From: Hexactinellida sp. DTS-2022
Lineage: Eukaryota; Porifera; Hexactinellida
Assembly: GCA_028753945.1 (NCBI GenBank)
Contig: JAPNXP010000003.1
Span: 3,720,001 to 3,784,000, forward strand
DNA: 64,000 nt
Direction: 5' to 3'
Shown here: in pieces, positions 10,654-21,713 of the stretch
How the letters are laid out: each line of letters begins with the position of its first letter
Position numbering within the stretch: position 1 is the stretch's first letter
The notes under the pieces: generated by a model
Database searches by the model: none
What the model was told of the DNA's origin: nothing
What the model saw: the letters and a program-made list of their open reading frames with translations, nothing else
Program-made: the position numbers and the translations under genes

Positions 10654-11601
10654 CTACATACTAGAAGGCATTAGCAATGGAGGTACAGCTGCGTCCAGAC
10701 TAGCCAGACTGTTCTGCTGGATAGTTTGCAGGAGCTGTCCCAGGCAGCTCTGAGTGGACTGGTCGTCTCTCAGCACAACAGAGAAAGTATTGTCTTTCAG
10801 CTGCTCGGGCAGGTGCTGCTTGAGAGCCTCGCGCGCCCGCGGGTCGTCCGCCAGACGCAGGTAGCACCTGATGACGTGCTTCAGCAGTCGGGAGTTCGTG
10901 TTGTTAACCTCTTTAGCCATCGACTGAATCATCTGGCTGAGGGTGTGGGACACGTGCAGGAACCTCTCACAGGTGTGGCAGATGTAGGTCAGCCCAGTGG
11001 CGTCCTGTAAAATCTTCTGGAGAATGAAGGTAGCCACCGTCTTAGAGAGGTCGCTCCCATTTTCCATTATCCTGAGGCACAATGGAATTATCTCGGTGGA
11101 TAGCAGGAACTGAATGACTTCCTGTTCATCGATCTTAACCAGTGCCCCTACCACGCCCAGACTAGTCAACCGCAAGTACTCGTAGGGACGGGTTCGGCTG
11201 CTCGTGTTGAGGAATGGGTACAGGAACATGGGGATCTGTGCGTCCAGGAACGGAGTGCGAGTTTCCGCGTGAGAGGCCACGCACTGCAGCAGCGCTAATG
11301 CGTTACAGACACGGTTAGACTGTTGGTTCGTGAGAGTGGGCGGGTTTATGAGCGGGTATATCATTATAATCTCCTGGAGAAGAGCTGCTATGGTGCCGAA
11401 TGAGTGCCAGAGCATGGGAGCCAGGTCGGGGACATCCTCTCGCTTCTTGCACAACTCGTACAGCGCTCTCTCTCGCGTGTCAGGGTGTGTGAGCTCTAAA
11501 ATCCATTGATACACACTCTCTTTGTCGTAGCAGCTAGCCAAAAAGTTACGGTTTGAAGAGAGAGTCATCATATTCGTTTGTTGTTGTGGTCCTTGTTGCG
11601 G

Positions 11602-11653
<52 letters not shown>

Positions 11654-12075
11654 GGTTGTTGTTGTTGTGATTGTTGTGGTGGTGGTTGTTGTGGTTGTGG
11701 TTGTGGTTGTTGTTGTTGCTGTGGTTGTTGTTGCTGTATAGGATGAGTTAAAGGAGGTAGCTGCGACTGTGAGGGCGTCATGTGGGGGAGGGCGGATATA
11801 TTAGGAACTCCTTGGGGAGCCATGCTAGACAGAGAGGAGCCGTTGAGAGCCACAGCAGATACATCCTGGGAAGGAAGAGTAGCTTGAGGAGAAAATGACG
11901 TTATACCCAAGGGAACTAAACTAGGATTTGTAAACTGAGTGATTGAATTTGATAAAGGACCGACTCCTAGACTGAGAGCAGGCTGAGAGTGAGTGGTAGA
12001 ATGGAATAGTCTCATCGTGTCTGAGGGGGGAGTCGCTGCAGGAATCAGAGAGGAAACAGTGGTAGAAAGCTGCAT
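10654..12075 (-). CDS. CNOT9: CCR4-NOT complex subunit 9 (Rcd1/Caf40) with polyglutamine N-terminus
   Basis: This 473-aa protein has the armadillo-repeat Rcd1 core at about residues 183-455. Conserved blocks include [84 protein letters not shown] and [22 protein letters not shown]9 is a core subunit of the cytoplasmic CCR4-NOT deadenylase that recruits silencing and decay factors through its concave surface. The first 175 residues are a serine/threonine/proline-rich stretch and then a polyglutamine/proline tract (residues 113-166), coded mostly by CAA. Vertebrate CNOT9 lacks such an extension, but yeast Caf40 has a glutamine-rich N-terminus. The ATG at 12075 gives one uninterrupted exon. The core is highly conserved, so identity is secure. 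Confidence 0.96.
11578..11739 (-). repeat. CAA-rich trinucleotide tract coding polyglutamine
   Basis: A tract of CAA and a few CAG codons, with CCA and CCT interruptions, encodes the glutamine/proline stretch of CNOT9. The longest pure glutamine run is 17 residues. Such tracts vary in length between individuals. Confidence 0.9.
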
Positions 12076-12157
12076 TTGTACTAGCCGAATATATTTGAGA
12101 AACTATCAGAAAAATATTCAAAATAGATTAACACAGTAAATAATCCATATATTAAAA

Positions 12158-13449
12158 AGTACTCAGCGCGTACCCAGCGCGTACCCAGCGCGTACTTATT
12201 CCACGCGCTGGCGCGTACTAAATAAATTAACTTAAATATTTCTGTTTTCTTTTTGATTTCTTTACGAAAAGCAATTTAGGATATTATATTTGTGTTCACG
12301 AAATTACTTTTGTGCCTATTTATTTGGTAATTGTAACGAAATTACATTACGACTTTATTCCTGCCTTAGTTTAGTTAGATTTAATCGGAAATATCAAGTT
12401 TGACAAAGAATCATTGTCAAACTACATTGAATATATACCAATGCGACAATAGTTTGACAAGAAGTAATTATTAAATTAAATCAGAAAACCTAGTCAAAAT
12501 GGACTCTGTGTACACAGGCGAATTGTAATGAAAATGAAATATAGAATGAAAAAGTGAATAGATATCTGAGCAGTGGTGTTTTTGCCAAAAAAAGAAGTGG
12601 GGGGGCGCTCCCTTTTCAAATTGAGCAATTTCTTAGAAAACATAGGTGGAAACGGCCCCCAATAATGAATTCTATAGATAACTGATAGGAAGGAGCGCCC
12701 CCCTCCGAGCCCCCCCCCCCCAAACATCACTGTATCTGAGTCATGCAGAATATGAGTGGAAAAGGTAACCCCAATTTACTAAGTAAGGAAAAAGTAACCC
12801 CGATTTACCCGATTACTAGTAATCGCTTAAACGTACAGAGAGCCCTTTTTTGTACCAAAAACCCTTTTTGTACCAAGAGCCTTTTTTTGTACTAAGTCAT
12901 TTACTTGATTTCATTATCATTATTCTCAATTCCTTATTAATTCTTTATTAATTCAATTTTCTGTTCGCTCTACTTAGGGGCGTGCTGGGGTTGGGGGCCC
13001 ATGCGGGATTCAATCCATAAAGTAATCGAAGTGGGGGCCTGCGGTCCCACAAGGGGAGACCTAAGGCGGCCCCCAAAGGGGAGCCCGAGCGGGGTTCCAT
13101 ATTGTTATAAATATGTCTATATATAGTGAAAAAAAGTGGACAGCGATTCTTTGTCGCATAAGTATTCATGTAGTTTGACAATGATTCTTTGTCAAACTTG
13201 ATATTTCCGATTAAATCTAACTAAACTAAGGCAGGAATAAAGTCGTAATGTAATTTCGTTACAATTACCAAATAAATAGGCACAAAAGTAATTTCGTGAA
13301 CACAAATATAATATCCTAAATTGCTTTTCGTAAAGAAATCAAAAAGAAAACAGAAATATTTAAGTTAATTTATTAAGTACGCGCCAGCGCGTGGAATAAG
13401 TACGCGCTGGGTACGCGCTGAGTACCCGCTGAACCACGCGCTGAGTACT
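12158..13449. mobile_element. Foldback element with long inverted arms
   Basis: Arms of about 280 bp are near-perfect inverted repeats (12158-12440 and 13160-13449). Each arm ends in an array of AGTACTCAGCGCGTACCCAG-like units with GCGCTGGCGCG. The 5' edge lies 82 bp upstream of the CNOT9 start codon. The centre contains a hAT MITE (12571-12732) and GC-rich repeats. No transposase. The target duplication is not clear. Confidence 0.8.
12571..12732. mobile_element. hAT-type MITE nested in the foldback element
   Basis: Termini CAGTGGTGTTTTTG and CAAACATCACTG are imperfect inverted repeats, flanked by a perfect 8-bp duplication, TATCTGAG, at 12563-12570 and 12733-12740. G-runs and C-runs form the subterminal part. 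Confidence 0.85.
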
Positions 13450-14790
13450 CTTTAATACCTCAAATAAAGACAAATATAGTTATTAACTACTAATTTCCAA
13501 ATTCAAAGTTAATTAATAAGTTCAATATTTTAGAGCATTACTTTAATTATTTGACTTTGTCATGCTATTTTCTAATTAAATTAAATATTTATATTTATTT
13601 TTTGGCATAGAATGATGTTATTTGCATATTAATAGAAATAAAAAATAAAAATAAAATCCCGTCCGCCGTCCCAATTTTCTCGAAAAATATGGATGATAAA
13701 CAAGTAATTTATTTTATGTGGCCTAATAAATATCTAATTAATTTCATTTTTAAGCTTATTAATAAGCTTATTAAGGATATCGAGAAATTAAAGTTTGGTA
13801 GTTTCAGCTGCCCCGATGCCTAACCCGGGCCGGGGCAGGTTTTGCATTATCTACCTATTCCATGGACGTAGGAGACGTAAGGTTGGCACAACCGGACCAT
13901 TTTTGGTACAGTTAATACATTAGTATGATTTCAACCTGACCAATTTAAATAAGACTGCTACGGACTTGTATAATGTCAGTAATCAGACTCAGTAGGTACA
14001 TTTTAGGATGAGAAACCCTAACTAAGTAATCCGAAACCTCGCTAGACAAAGACTAGGAACGTAGTGATTAGGATAGATAATAAAGTAATATGAACATTAC
14101 ACAATTCAAAAGGTGATATTATTTTTAAAAATTGGGAATGATTTATCATAATGATGTTCCTATTATTATTATATTTGTAAATAATATTATAATTCGAAAA
14201 TAGAAAAAATAAACTACCACTTCATTTATGTTTATGCAGAGTGAGTAAAGCCCTCTCACAAATAAATGTAACTTACAAACAAGAATCGCAGTCCAGCCCG
14301 GGTCAGCACTGAAGCCTCGTTATCAAGGACTTTTGCACGGGATGCTCCACCACCTATGGGTTTGTTACAGATTGAATCTCGAAATAGTAAAGTGTTTTTA
14401 TGTGCCGTATGATCGAAGATGCTGATTTGAGTAGAAATAACTTATCATTCTGTATCATAGTAATATACAACCTTTAATGATTAATTAAGTGAGAAAATTG
14501 AACGTTCAAAGATTGGAACTTCTGGGATCATAATATTTGGGGTAACCCTAGGGGAAGCAACAACTCACTATGGATAACAGCTGCAACTCTGATAACGAAC
14601 TGTTCGGTATCGTATTTAGTATTCTGTGCAGTTCCGTTCCGTAAATAGCATTCGGATTGCAAGTTAATATATGATAATTAGCAAATAAATGTGTCATAGA
14701 ATAAGTACAAGATGAACGTATTTTCTACTAATTATTATAATATGAATATTTCAAGAGCACTTCATAAATATAATACAGTATTGAATCTAA
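13450..14790. other. Intergenic stretch, no gene seen
   Basis: This is AT-rich DNA between the foldback element and ARFGAP1. A GC-richer patch at 14285-14365 (CCAGCCCGGGTCAGCAC and following) has no reading frame or tRNA-like shape I could support. The 3' untranslated region of ARFGAP1 probably occupies the last part. Confidence 0.4.
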
Positions 14791-15861
14791 CTACCAGACA
14801 TTCCCCCAGTCTGTTTCCCACCCACCTGACTCTCTAGGCTTTCCTTGCGAGCCATCTTTAGAATTTGAATCCATTTTATTTGGGTCTTCATCAGCTATAT
14901 CAATGAGTAAATCAGTTGTATTATCCTCGCATTGAGTTACTTTTTCTTGCGCAGGTGTTTCAACCTGGAAATCAGCAGTCTCTCCGTCATACTCATTTGC
15001 ATTAGCGTTTGTATCCTGCATTAGTGTCTCCCAATAACTTTTCATATTCCCCAATCCCTTATTACCGTACTCCTTCATCGAAGAAGCCATACTCGTAGCT
15101 GAGGATGTGAAGTTACCCCACATCTCCTCCTTGTTGAGTGTGGACAGGTGCGTTACCCCCTCTGTGGTTGGATTGACAATATTCTCTTTCAGAGTAGCTC
15201 CAAAGGTCTTGGTATGTTCTGAAGCTCTGGTACCAAGCGTAGAAGCATTCTCACTCAGTCTACTCCAGCCCCGAGACAGACTAGACATGGTCCCGTCCCA
15301 AAACTCAGAGAATTGATCAGGTTTCATTTCATAGTTAGGATTTGCAAATCCTGAATACCTAGTGACATCATTATTAGCGTTAGCGTGCAGCTCATGACTC
15401 TCCACTGGGTCTGCTACCATGCATTCAGGTGTCATAAGTCTGTTATTCTCCCAGGAATATCCAATATTTCTTCTACTCACTTGTTCGTCCCAAATTTCTT
15501 CATTCAAAAGAGTTTGAACCTTATCCCTATAAACGGCAGCTGACAAACTCTGATACTTTTCTTTTAAATTCGTCCCAGGTGTGACATCTGGACTAGACGA
15601 GAAGAATTCTCTCAATTGACGATTGCCCCCTATTTTCATTGCACTCAGTTCTCTATCTTTAAATTTATCCATAGTAGAAGAACGAACAAAACTTAAATGT
15701 ACACCGAGACCGCGGTGAGAGCCTGAACACTGCAGACATAGGAATATTCCGTAGGAAACCGAGACCCACTGGGGGTTGAGGGTGCCGCACTCAAAACATT
15801 CGTTGTTGTCATTTCTCTTTTGCAGATCTGATAGGCATCTCCTCGTATGTGGATCTGCCAT
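14791..15861 (-). CDS. ARFGAP1: ADP-ribosylation factor GTPase-activating protein 1
   Basis: This is a 356-aa ArfGAP. The zinc finger is C22-x2-C25-x16-C42-x2-C45, followed by the arginine finger in [16 protein letters not shown] (R50). It stimulates GTP hydrolysis on Arf1 at Golgi membranes and so drives COPI uncoating. The middle region (about 190-285) is rich in Ser, Thr and Gly with spaced hydrophobics ([32 protein letters not shown]), as in the curvature-sensing ALPS motifs of ARFGAP1. The C-terminus [11 protein letters not shown] matches the tryptophan-based coat-binding motif of ARFGAP1. It is somewhat shorter than human ARFGAP1 (about 400 aa). Single exon from ATG at 15861. Confidence 0.93.
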   Translation of the reverse strand: MADPHTRRCLSDLQKRNDNNECFECGTLNPQWVSVSYGIFLCLQCSGSHRGLGVHLSFVRSSTMDKFKDRELSAMKIGGNRQLREFFSSSPDVTPGTNLKEKYQSLSAAVYRDKVQTLLNEEIWDEQVSRRNIGYSWENNRLMTPECMVADPVESHELHANANNDVTRYSGFANPNYEMKPDQFSEFWDGTMSSLSRGWSRLSENASTLGTRASEHTKTFGATLKENIVNPTTEGVTHLSTLNKEEMWGNFTSSATSMASSMKEYGNKGLGNMKSYWETLMQDTNANANEYDGETADFQVETPAQEKVTQCEDNTTDLLIDIADEDPNKMDSNSKDGSQGKPRESGGWETDWGNVW

Positions 15862-16051
15862 AGAACAAAGCTATTCTAAATAAATCAAAAAGGTACAGAA
15901 ATTTAAAAAGTCCAGGAAATAGACCCAAAAATTGTCCCCTTTGTCACAACCATCAACAAATATAAGGCTAATATGGGGGACATATAAGTTATCACACTAA
16001 AGTCAATACTTCTAATAATTAATCATATTCGAGGAAGTGAAACCATTTTAT

Positions 16052-16225
16052 TAATATATAATAACAACCAGTTTTCAAATAAAACTATTATTTAAATTTT
16101 TTTTGAAATTAAATACATATGAGAATGAATGCCCTAATTAATATATAATAACAACCAGTTTTCAAATAAAACTATTATTTAAATTTTTTTTGAAATTAAA
16201 TACATATGAGAATGAATGCCCTAAG
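16052..16225. repeat. Direct tandem duplication of about 87 bp
   Basis: Two nearly identical copies in a row each start TTAATATATAATAACAACCA and end near ATGAATGCCCTAA. The duplication lies between ARFGAP1 and the next gene and does not affect a reading frame. Confidence 0.85.
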
Positions 16226-16505
16226 AAGGGAAAGCGTAAGTGATCAAAGTTGCAAAAGGATTTTAATGCCCTAAGATCATTAAATTTGACACACAATTAA
16301 TCACCAGTTGATAAGATTGCTCAATTTTTTAATTAAAATAGCTGATGTTTGGCAATAATTCAATCTTCTTATCCAATAAGAACGTATCTCATTCATGAAT
16401 GCTCTGGTTCAGTATTTGCAGTGAAGTTTGCACTGACATTAGTGGTTTAAAATATAAATAAGTATATTAATTATTCAATCTATTACATTAATTAATAGTA
16501 AAAAT

Positions 16506-17546
16506 TCAATCTATTGAATTTTGAATAAAAGCTACTCTCTCCAGATTCCAGAAGGTTCTAACACTCCCATCTGACAGCTGTAAAATACCGATGGGCACTA
16601 TCCTCGCTAAGTCGCATTTGATAGCATTGTGGAGAGGGTCTTCGTTTAATTTCGCAATAACTGGAATTTCAATCGATTTGGTTCCATCAACCAAATTAAT
16701 GATGCCGATAGATAGAGAGTACGTAATTGTATCAATCATCTGAATAACAGGTGTTAACAGTTGTTGTCCTATACAGTTGATGGAGTAGACAAGAGGAGAA
16801 ATGAGATCCGTTCTAACAGACAAAATGTTATTAGTGACTGGCAAATCTTCTTCTGGTAGGAAATGGTGTAACTTATATGTATAACAAATTATATTACCTT
16901 TATAAGTAATATATTCGTAAATTATTTCATTTACTATTTGCAAATGAATAGCTACAGTTAGCTGCGTCAGATGCCTCACAGAGTATTTAAAACCTGTGCA
17001 CTCATCGCTATAGAATCTCAGCGTGGAATTACTAAGTAATCTATTGGACAAATTTGATTCCACAATCAATCTCTCTACGCCCTCAGTCACAGCCATACGG
17101 CCCTCTGCTGAACAACAAGAACAATCTATCTTATTAAAAAATCCCTCTCCTACCATCGATCTCCACTTCACAAAACTAATGCCCTCTCCATCTAAAGAGT
17201 ATATGCTAAGCATATAGCGAGCCAAGAGTGAGTTGCGAGACAACAAGAATAATGAATTGCCGACAAACAGCATATCTTCAAGAAACGACAATAATACCGG
17301 CCGAAAAGTATAGTATGCTGTCTCCGGAGAAGGAAATACATATATTTTCCTCGATGAAACACTAAAAGCACATATAATATTATTACTTGGATGAATTATA
17401 AAATGACTAAGTTTGGAGTTACAGGATGTTAATTGAAATGTCTGAGATGTTTCGTAACAGTGGCCATATTCAGTGGGTATTGATAGAGAGAGGGAGGGTT
17501 TATGGATGAGAGAAAAGCATCTGCATTGATCTAGCTCTGTGTCCAT
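16506..17546 (-). CDS. Uncharacterised 346-aa protein, probably beta-propeller-like
   Basis: A single long frame starts at ATG 17546, just downstream of a TATAAGCTATAA stretch. I do not recognise a family. The sequence alternates short hydrophobic strands and polar turns (HFIIHPSNNIICAFSVSSRK; IYVFPSP; LLSFLEDMLFVGNSLFLLS), with eleven cysteines, no signal peptide and no membrane helix. Phrases such as LSDGSVRTFWNLERVAF near the C-terminus look like WD-type or other propeller blades. The length, ATG, low frequency of rare codons and its place between ARFGAP1 and intergenic DNA support a real gene. The function is unknown. A divergent subunit of a larger complex is possible. Confidence 0.7.
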   Translation of the reverse strand: MDTELDQCRCFSLIHKPSLSLSIPTEYGHCYETSQTFQLTSCNSKLSHFIIHPSNNIICAFSVSSRKIYVFPSPETAYYTFRPVLLSFLEDMLFVGNSLFLLSRNSLLARYMLSIYSLDGEGISFVKWRSMVGEGFFNKIDCSCCSAEGRMAVTEGVERLIVESNLSNRLLSNSTLRFYSDECTGFKYSVRHLTQLTVAIHLQIVNEIIYEYITYKGNIICYTYKLHHFLPEEDLPVTNNILSVRTDLISPLVYSINCIGQQLLTPVIQMIDTITYSLSIGIINLVDGTKSIEIPVIAKLNEDPLHNAIKCDLARIVPIGILQLSDGSVRTFWNLERVAFIQNSID

Positions 17547-19601
17547 TATATAAGCTATAAAGCAAAAATATATTAAAATAATAATAAAAATGTCGTAAAT
17601 TACTAATTGTGTATTTGGAATGCATTATAGATAATGGTATCCAGTGGAGGCACAAATGTATTTGAGGATCTTCATTCGAGCTTGGTGTATACATTATAGT
17701 GGGTTCTGGTTAATGAGTCTTTACAGATCAGGTAGGTACCGTACTGTATATTCTGATCAACGCATGATGTAGGATTTTCTCATTTTAAGAAGCGTGAAAA
17801 TTCACTTAATCGTACATAATTCGCATCCTCTACGAGATAAAATCTGAAAATTTAATAGATTATTTACATGGTTTGAACTTTCATACTGGGGGTTGTAGGG
17901 GGGCATTCCCCCCCCCCCCTAGAAAAATCACTTACACTACGAAGTTTAATTTATGCCCCCTCCTTAAGAACATACATATCCCAGAGTGCCCCCCTTGAGA
18001 ATTTACATAACCCAGATTGCCCCCCCTTGTATGCAAATTCTGTATGAAACACTGATGTACATTAATGATGCGGTCACACCATATTAATAACATATGCATA
18101 CTCATTACAGCATGATGAGTATTGATGACGTAAGGGGAATTCCATGTCAAGTCGACCAGTCATTTCACCACTATCAATCGATTTGTCTATAAATTGCTGT
18201 GTAACAAGCTACAAGCAAGTCTATACTTTCCTCAAAATTTTAGACTAATCGGTTGAGTTGTTTTTTTATTTATGACGTCACAGATTTTCATATTTTTGTT
18301 GATTATCCAAACATTTTTCAAAATGTTGAAGCACCATCTCACTTCAAACTCGTATAACTTTTGATATAATTATCCAATTCTTTTAAAAATTGCTATACTT
18401 ATGTTTTTATATATGGAGAATTCAAATCAGATGGATATATTAAGTTATCAGTTGTTTTTATTAGTGAAAATTAGAACTGAAACCAATACCGGAAGTGGAA
18501 CCGGAACCATGACGTAACAAAAATGTATATTTTCGGATCTCTTTTATTTTTTGGTAATTTATTCTATGTAGTCTTAAGTCATTGTGTAGAAAATTTCAAT
18601 ATGGTTTCCATATCTTCCCATTGAGTTATTCACATTTTTGTCCTCTAAACGCTATTTATGTGATACTACAACTTATTAATGTTCTTTATAAAAATAGAAT
18701 ACTGGCTAGAACCTTACTCTATTTCTATCATATTGATAAATATTTCATATTTAAATAATTATTATCACCAGTGTATTATACAGCCATTTGTAAATACGCT
18801 CCTAATCCTGGTCTGATGCAATTTCACACGCCTAAATCACAAATTATTGTTACCGTATAGGAGAGGATTCCAAATTTTCGCGCTCCTAAATTCCAATTTT
18901 ACAAAAATCATACTCCAAAAGGAGCGTCTCGCGCTCCTGGATAATTCCTTGATTATCACTCATTCCAACACCATTATACAATTGATATACGTATGTATCA
19001 GAAATTTGTGGTTTGTGGTATGTTTGACCTCCGATACACTACACATGTAAATTATAATGCATTAGTATTGTTGCTATGTTTAATAAGAATGCAATTTATT
19101 AAACTATTGAGCTGTGAAGTTAATATTACTGCATAAAAGTTGTGAAACTTGATTATTATCTATTGATTCTATTTATTTGCATCACTTCGAATCTGAATTT
19201 TGAAATCAATTTTTTTTGTTACTTCCCACTGAAAAATAACTTGTGATGACATTGGAGGTACAGTAAAAAAGAGTTACCGCCCTAGCAAGTTTACAGCGAC
19301 CAAAAGAAGATAATATATATCACTTATTCAAATGTTTAATATACGTAGAGCTCTTAGGTTATTTGTAGTACACTTAATTATGTTTTAGATATAATAACAT
19401 CAAAACTATACCAGTGACACGTACTTACCATAAATACACCCCAATAAGTGCAAAATTTATAGGAGGAAAGCGAATTAGTGACCAATTAGATTACACAATA
19501 ACATATGAATTTAAATGAAATCGTGTGACAAACTCTAAATATTCTACACAGCTGCCATACTTAACTATAGGTAATTATGTCGTATGTATGTATGACAAAG
19601 A

Positions 19602-19847
19602 TTGGTATATTGTGTGATTAAAGAAGTCTGTGAGGAAGAAGGTGATATAGAAGTCAGCTTTATGCATCCAAAAGGACCAGGGCGTCCTGAAAATAGTTTC
19701 TATTGCCACTCAACAGAAGACGTCTGTTATGTCGCTCAAAATGATGTAATAGGCTATATATCCACTCCAAAAACTTCTTCAAAACGTGCAAGGAAGTTCA
19801 AAATCTCATCGATGTACATGAAGCTAATTACTGATTTTCAAATGTAG
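19602..19847 (+). pseudogene. Short fragment of a transposon-associated protein
   Basis: The frame YCVIKEVCEEEGDIEVSF, then MHPKGPG, then FYCHSTEDVCYV resembles a small C-terminal module (pattern FMHP-x-GP, F-x-W/C, D-x-CWV) often found at the end of uncharacterised transposon-encoded proteins. It sits in the centre of the inverted-repeat element, so it is probably the last remnant of that element's own gene. The first codon is not an ATG in context. Family name not known. Confidence 0.35.
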
Positions 19848-19895
19848 CAAGAGATTAAATTCTAAATATATAAACGTACGGAATCCATTTGGAAA

Positions 19896-20207
19896 TACAG
19901 TATACCCTCGCTAATCCGAACCCTCGCTATTCCGAACAGGAGATACCAAAATATTTTTCATATAAAAGAGGTAAATCATAAATATTTGTATATATAATAC
20001 ATTGAAATTACAAAATACAAAAATAAGTATCAGGTATTGTACTATATGATTTGTATGGATTAAAAAGAGTGGGTCGGATTATTGGGGTCTCATTTTATAG
20101 ATTCCTATAGAAAATGTATTACATCCCTACCCAGAACGAATTCACTAATCGGAAGAGATTTTAGTTGAATCGGAACACCTATGTTAGGATTAGCAGGGGG
20201 TACTGTA
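19896..20207. mobile_element. Tigger/pogo-type MITE
   Basis: Ends TACAGTATACCCTCGCTAAT and TTAGCAGGGGGTACTGTA are inverted, with TA at both edges as expected for TA target duplication. It is closely related to the copy at 48342-48642. No protein. Confidence 0.8.
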
Positions 20208-21713
20208 TATATGAATATTACATCAAAGACAATTATCAAACCATGAATTATAAGCAATCTTAATTATTTGAATAATAATGTAAATAACAAATACATTGGT
20301 ATTAATTAGGCCCAAATAACAGTGTGATAACGACCATTAGTTAACGTAAGTAAGTTCACAGTTAATTTGTTCAATCAATTGCATTCCAATTATACATTGC
20401 AACAATACCAATGCACTTAATGCACTTAATTAACATGTGTAGTGTATCGGAGGTCAAACATACCACAAACCACAAATTTCTGATACATACGTATATCAAT
20501 TGTATAATGGTGTTGGAATGAGTGATAATCAAGGAATTATCCAGGAGCGCGAGACGCTCCTTTTGGAGTATGATTTTTGTAAAATTGGAATTTAGGAGCG
20601 CGAAAATTTGGAATCCTCTCCTATACGGTAACAATAATTTGTGATTTAGGCGTGTGAAATTGCATCAGACCAGGATTAGGAGCGTATTTACAAATGGCTG
20701 TATAATACACTGGTGATAATAATTATTTAAATATGAAATATTTATCAATATGATAGAAATAGAGTAAGGTTCTAGCCAGTATTCTATTTTTATAAAGAAC
20801 ATTAATAAGTTGTAGTATCACATAAATAGCGTTTAGAGGACAAAAATGTGAATAACTCAATGGGAAGATATGGAAACCATATTGAAATTTTCTACACAAT
20901 GACTTAAGACTACATAGAATAAATTACCAAAAAATAAAAGAGATCCGAAAATATACATTTTTGTTACGTCATGGTTCCGGTTCCACTTCCGGTATTGGTT
21001 TCAGTTCTAATTTTCACTAATAAAAACAACTGATAACTTAATATATCCATCTGATTTGAATTCTCCATATATAAAAACATAAGTATAGCAATTTTTAAAA
21101 GAATTGGATAATTATATCAAAAGTTATACGAGTTTGAAGTGAGATGGTGCTTCAACATTTTGAAAAATGTTTGGATAATCAACAAAAATATGAAAATCTG
21201 TGACGTCATAAATAAAAAAACAACTCAACCGATTAGTCTAAAATTTTGAGGAAAGTATAGACTTGCTTGTAGCTTGTTACACAGCAATTTATAGACAAAT
21301 CGATTGATAGTGGTGAAATGACTGGTCGACTTGACATGGAATTCCACGTAATCATTAAATTTTAATATTGTTAAATTTGACTATCTATGCCTATTAATTA
21401 ACGCGATAATTTAGAAGTAATAAACCACACATTGCACACAACAACCGCTAAGCGGTTTTGTGTGGCTGTGTTCTGCCGCAGACCTAGCAAGCAAGCTAAG
21501 CGCGCTAGTTAAAGTACAACTTCAATAATGAAAAAAAATGATTTTTCAGAACAGTGCAATACATTCTTGAAACACAATAATTTGCCCACCCCCACTATTA
21601 ACGATAACGACTTCTAAGCTACGGATCACATCGTTAATTTGAGTTATAATTTTTAATACGAGAAATGAGACTACAGTTGATAAGATTTTTATTTATAATC
21701 AATCTTTATTTGA

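Larger units (their letters stand above)
18136..21345. mobile_element. 3.2-kb inverted-repeat element with ~940-bp arms
   Basis: 18136-19077 and 20392-21345 are near-identical in inverted orientation. The ends carry GGAATTCCATGTCAAG, and ACGTAA is repeated outside each end. A 67-residue reading frame occurs identically in both arms but is a by-product of the repeat. The centre (19078-20391) contains a short transposon-type coding fragment and a Tigger-type MITE. No full transposase is present. Confidence 0.8.
17770..21508 (+). mobile_element. Helitron-like repeat copy A, split by an inverted-repeat element
   Basis: Both flanks of the element at 18136-21345 align with an uninterrupted second copy at 50955-51605. 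Shared phrases are CACTTAATCG, TGATGACGTAA, TTAAATTTGACTAT and a 3' hairpin region ending GCGCGCTAG followed by T. The CTAG-T end after hairpins is typical of Helitron 3' termini. The assignment to Helitrons is inference, as the 5' end is not defined. The poly-C block at 17897-17920 belongs to a further insertion. Confidence 0.5.

Noticed and set aside
11553..11741. Poly-valine frame on the plus strand
   Set aside because: It is the opposite strand of the CNOT9 polyglutamine tract.
14285..14365. GC-richer patch considered as a tRNA or small RNA gene
   Set aside because: No cloverleaf, no T-loop GTTCRA motif and no polymerase III boxes could be placed.
18847..20634. Identical 67-residue frame in both arms of the 3.2-kb element
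   Set aside because: Identity follows from the inverted repeat; the peptide has no motif and the arms are not otherwise coding.
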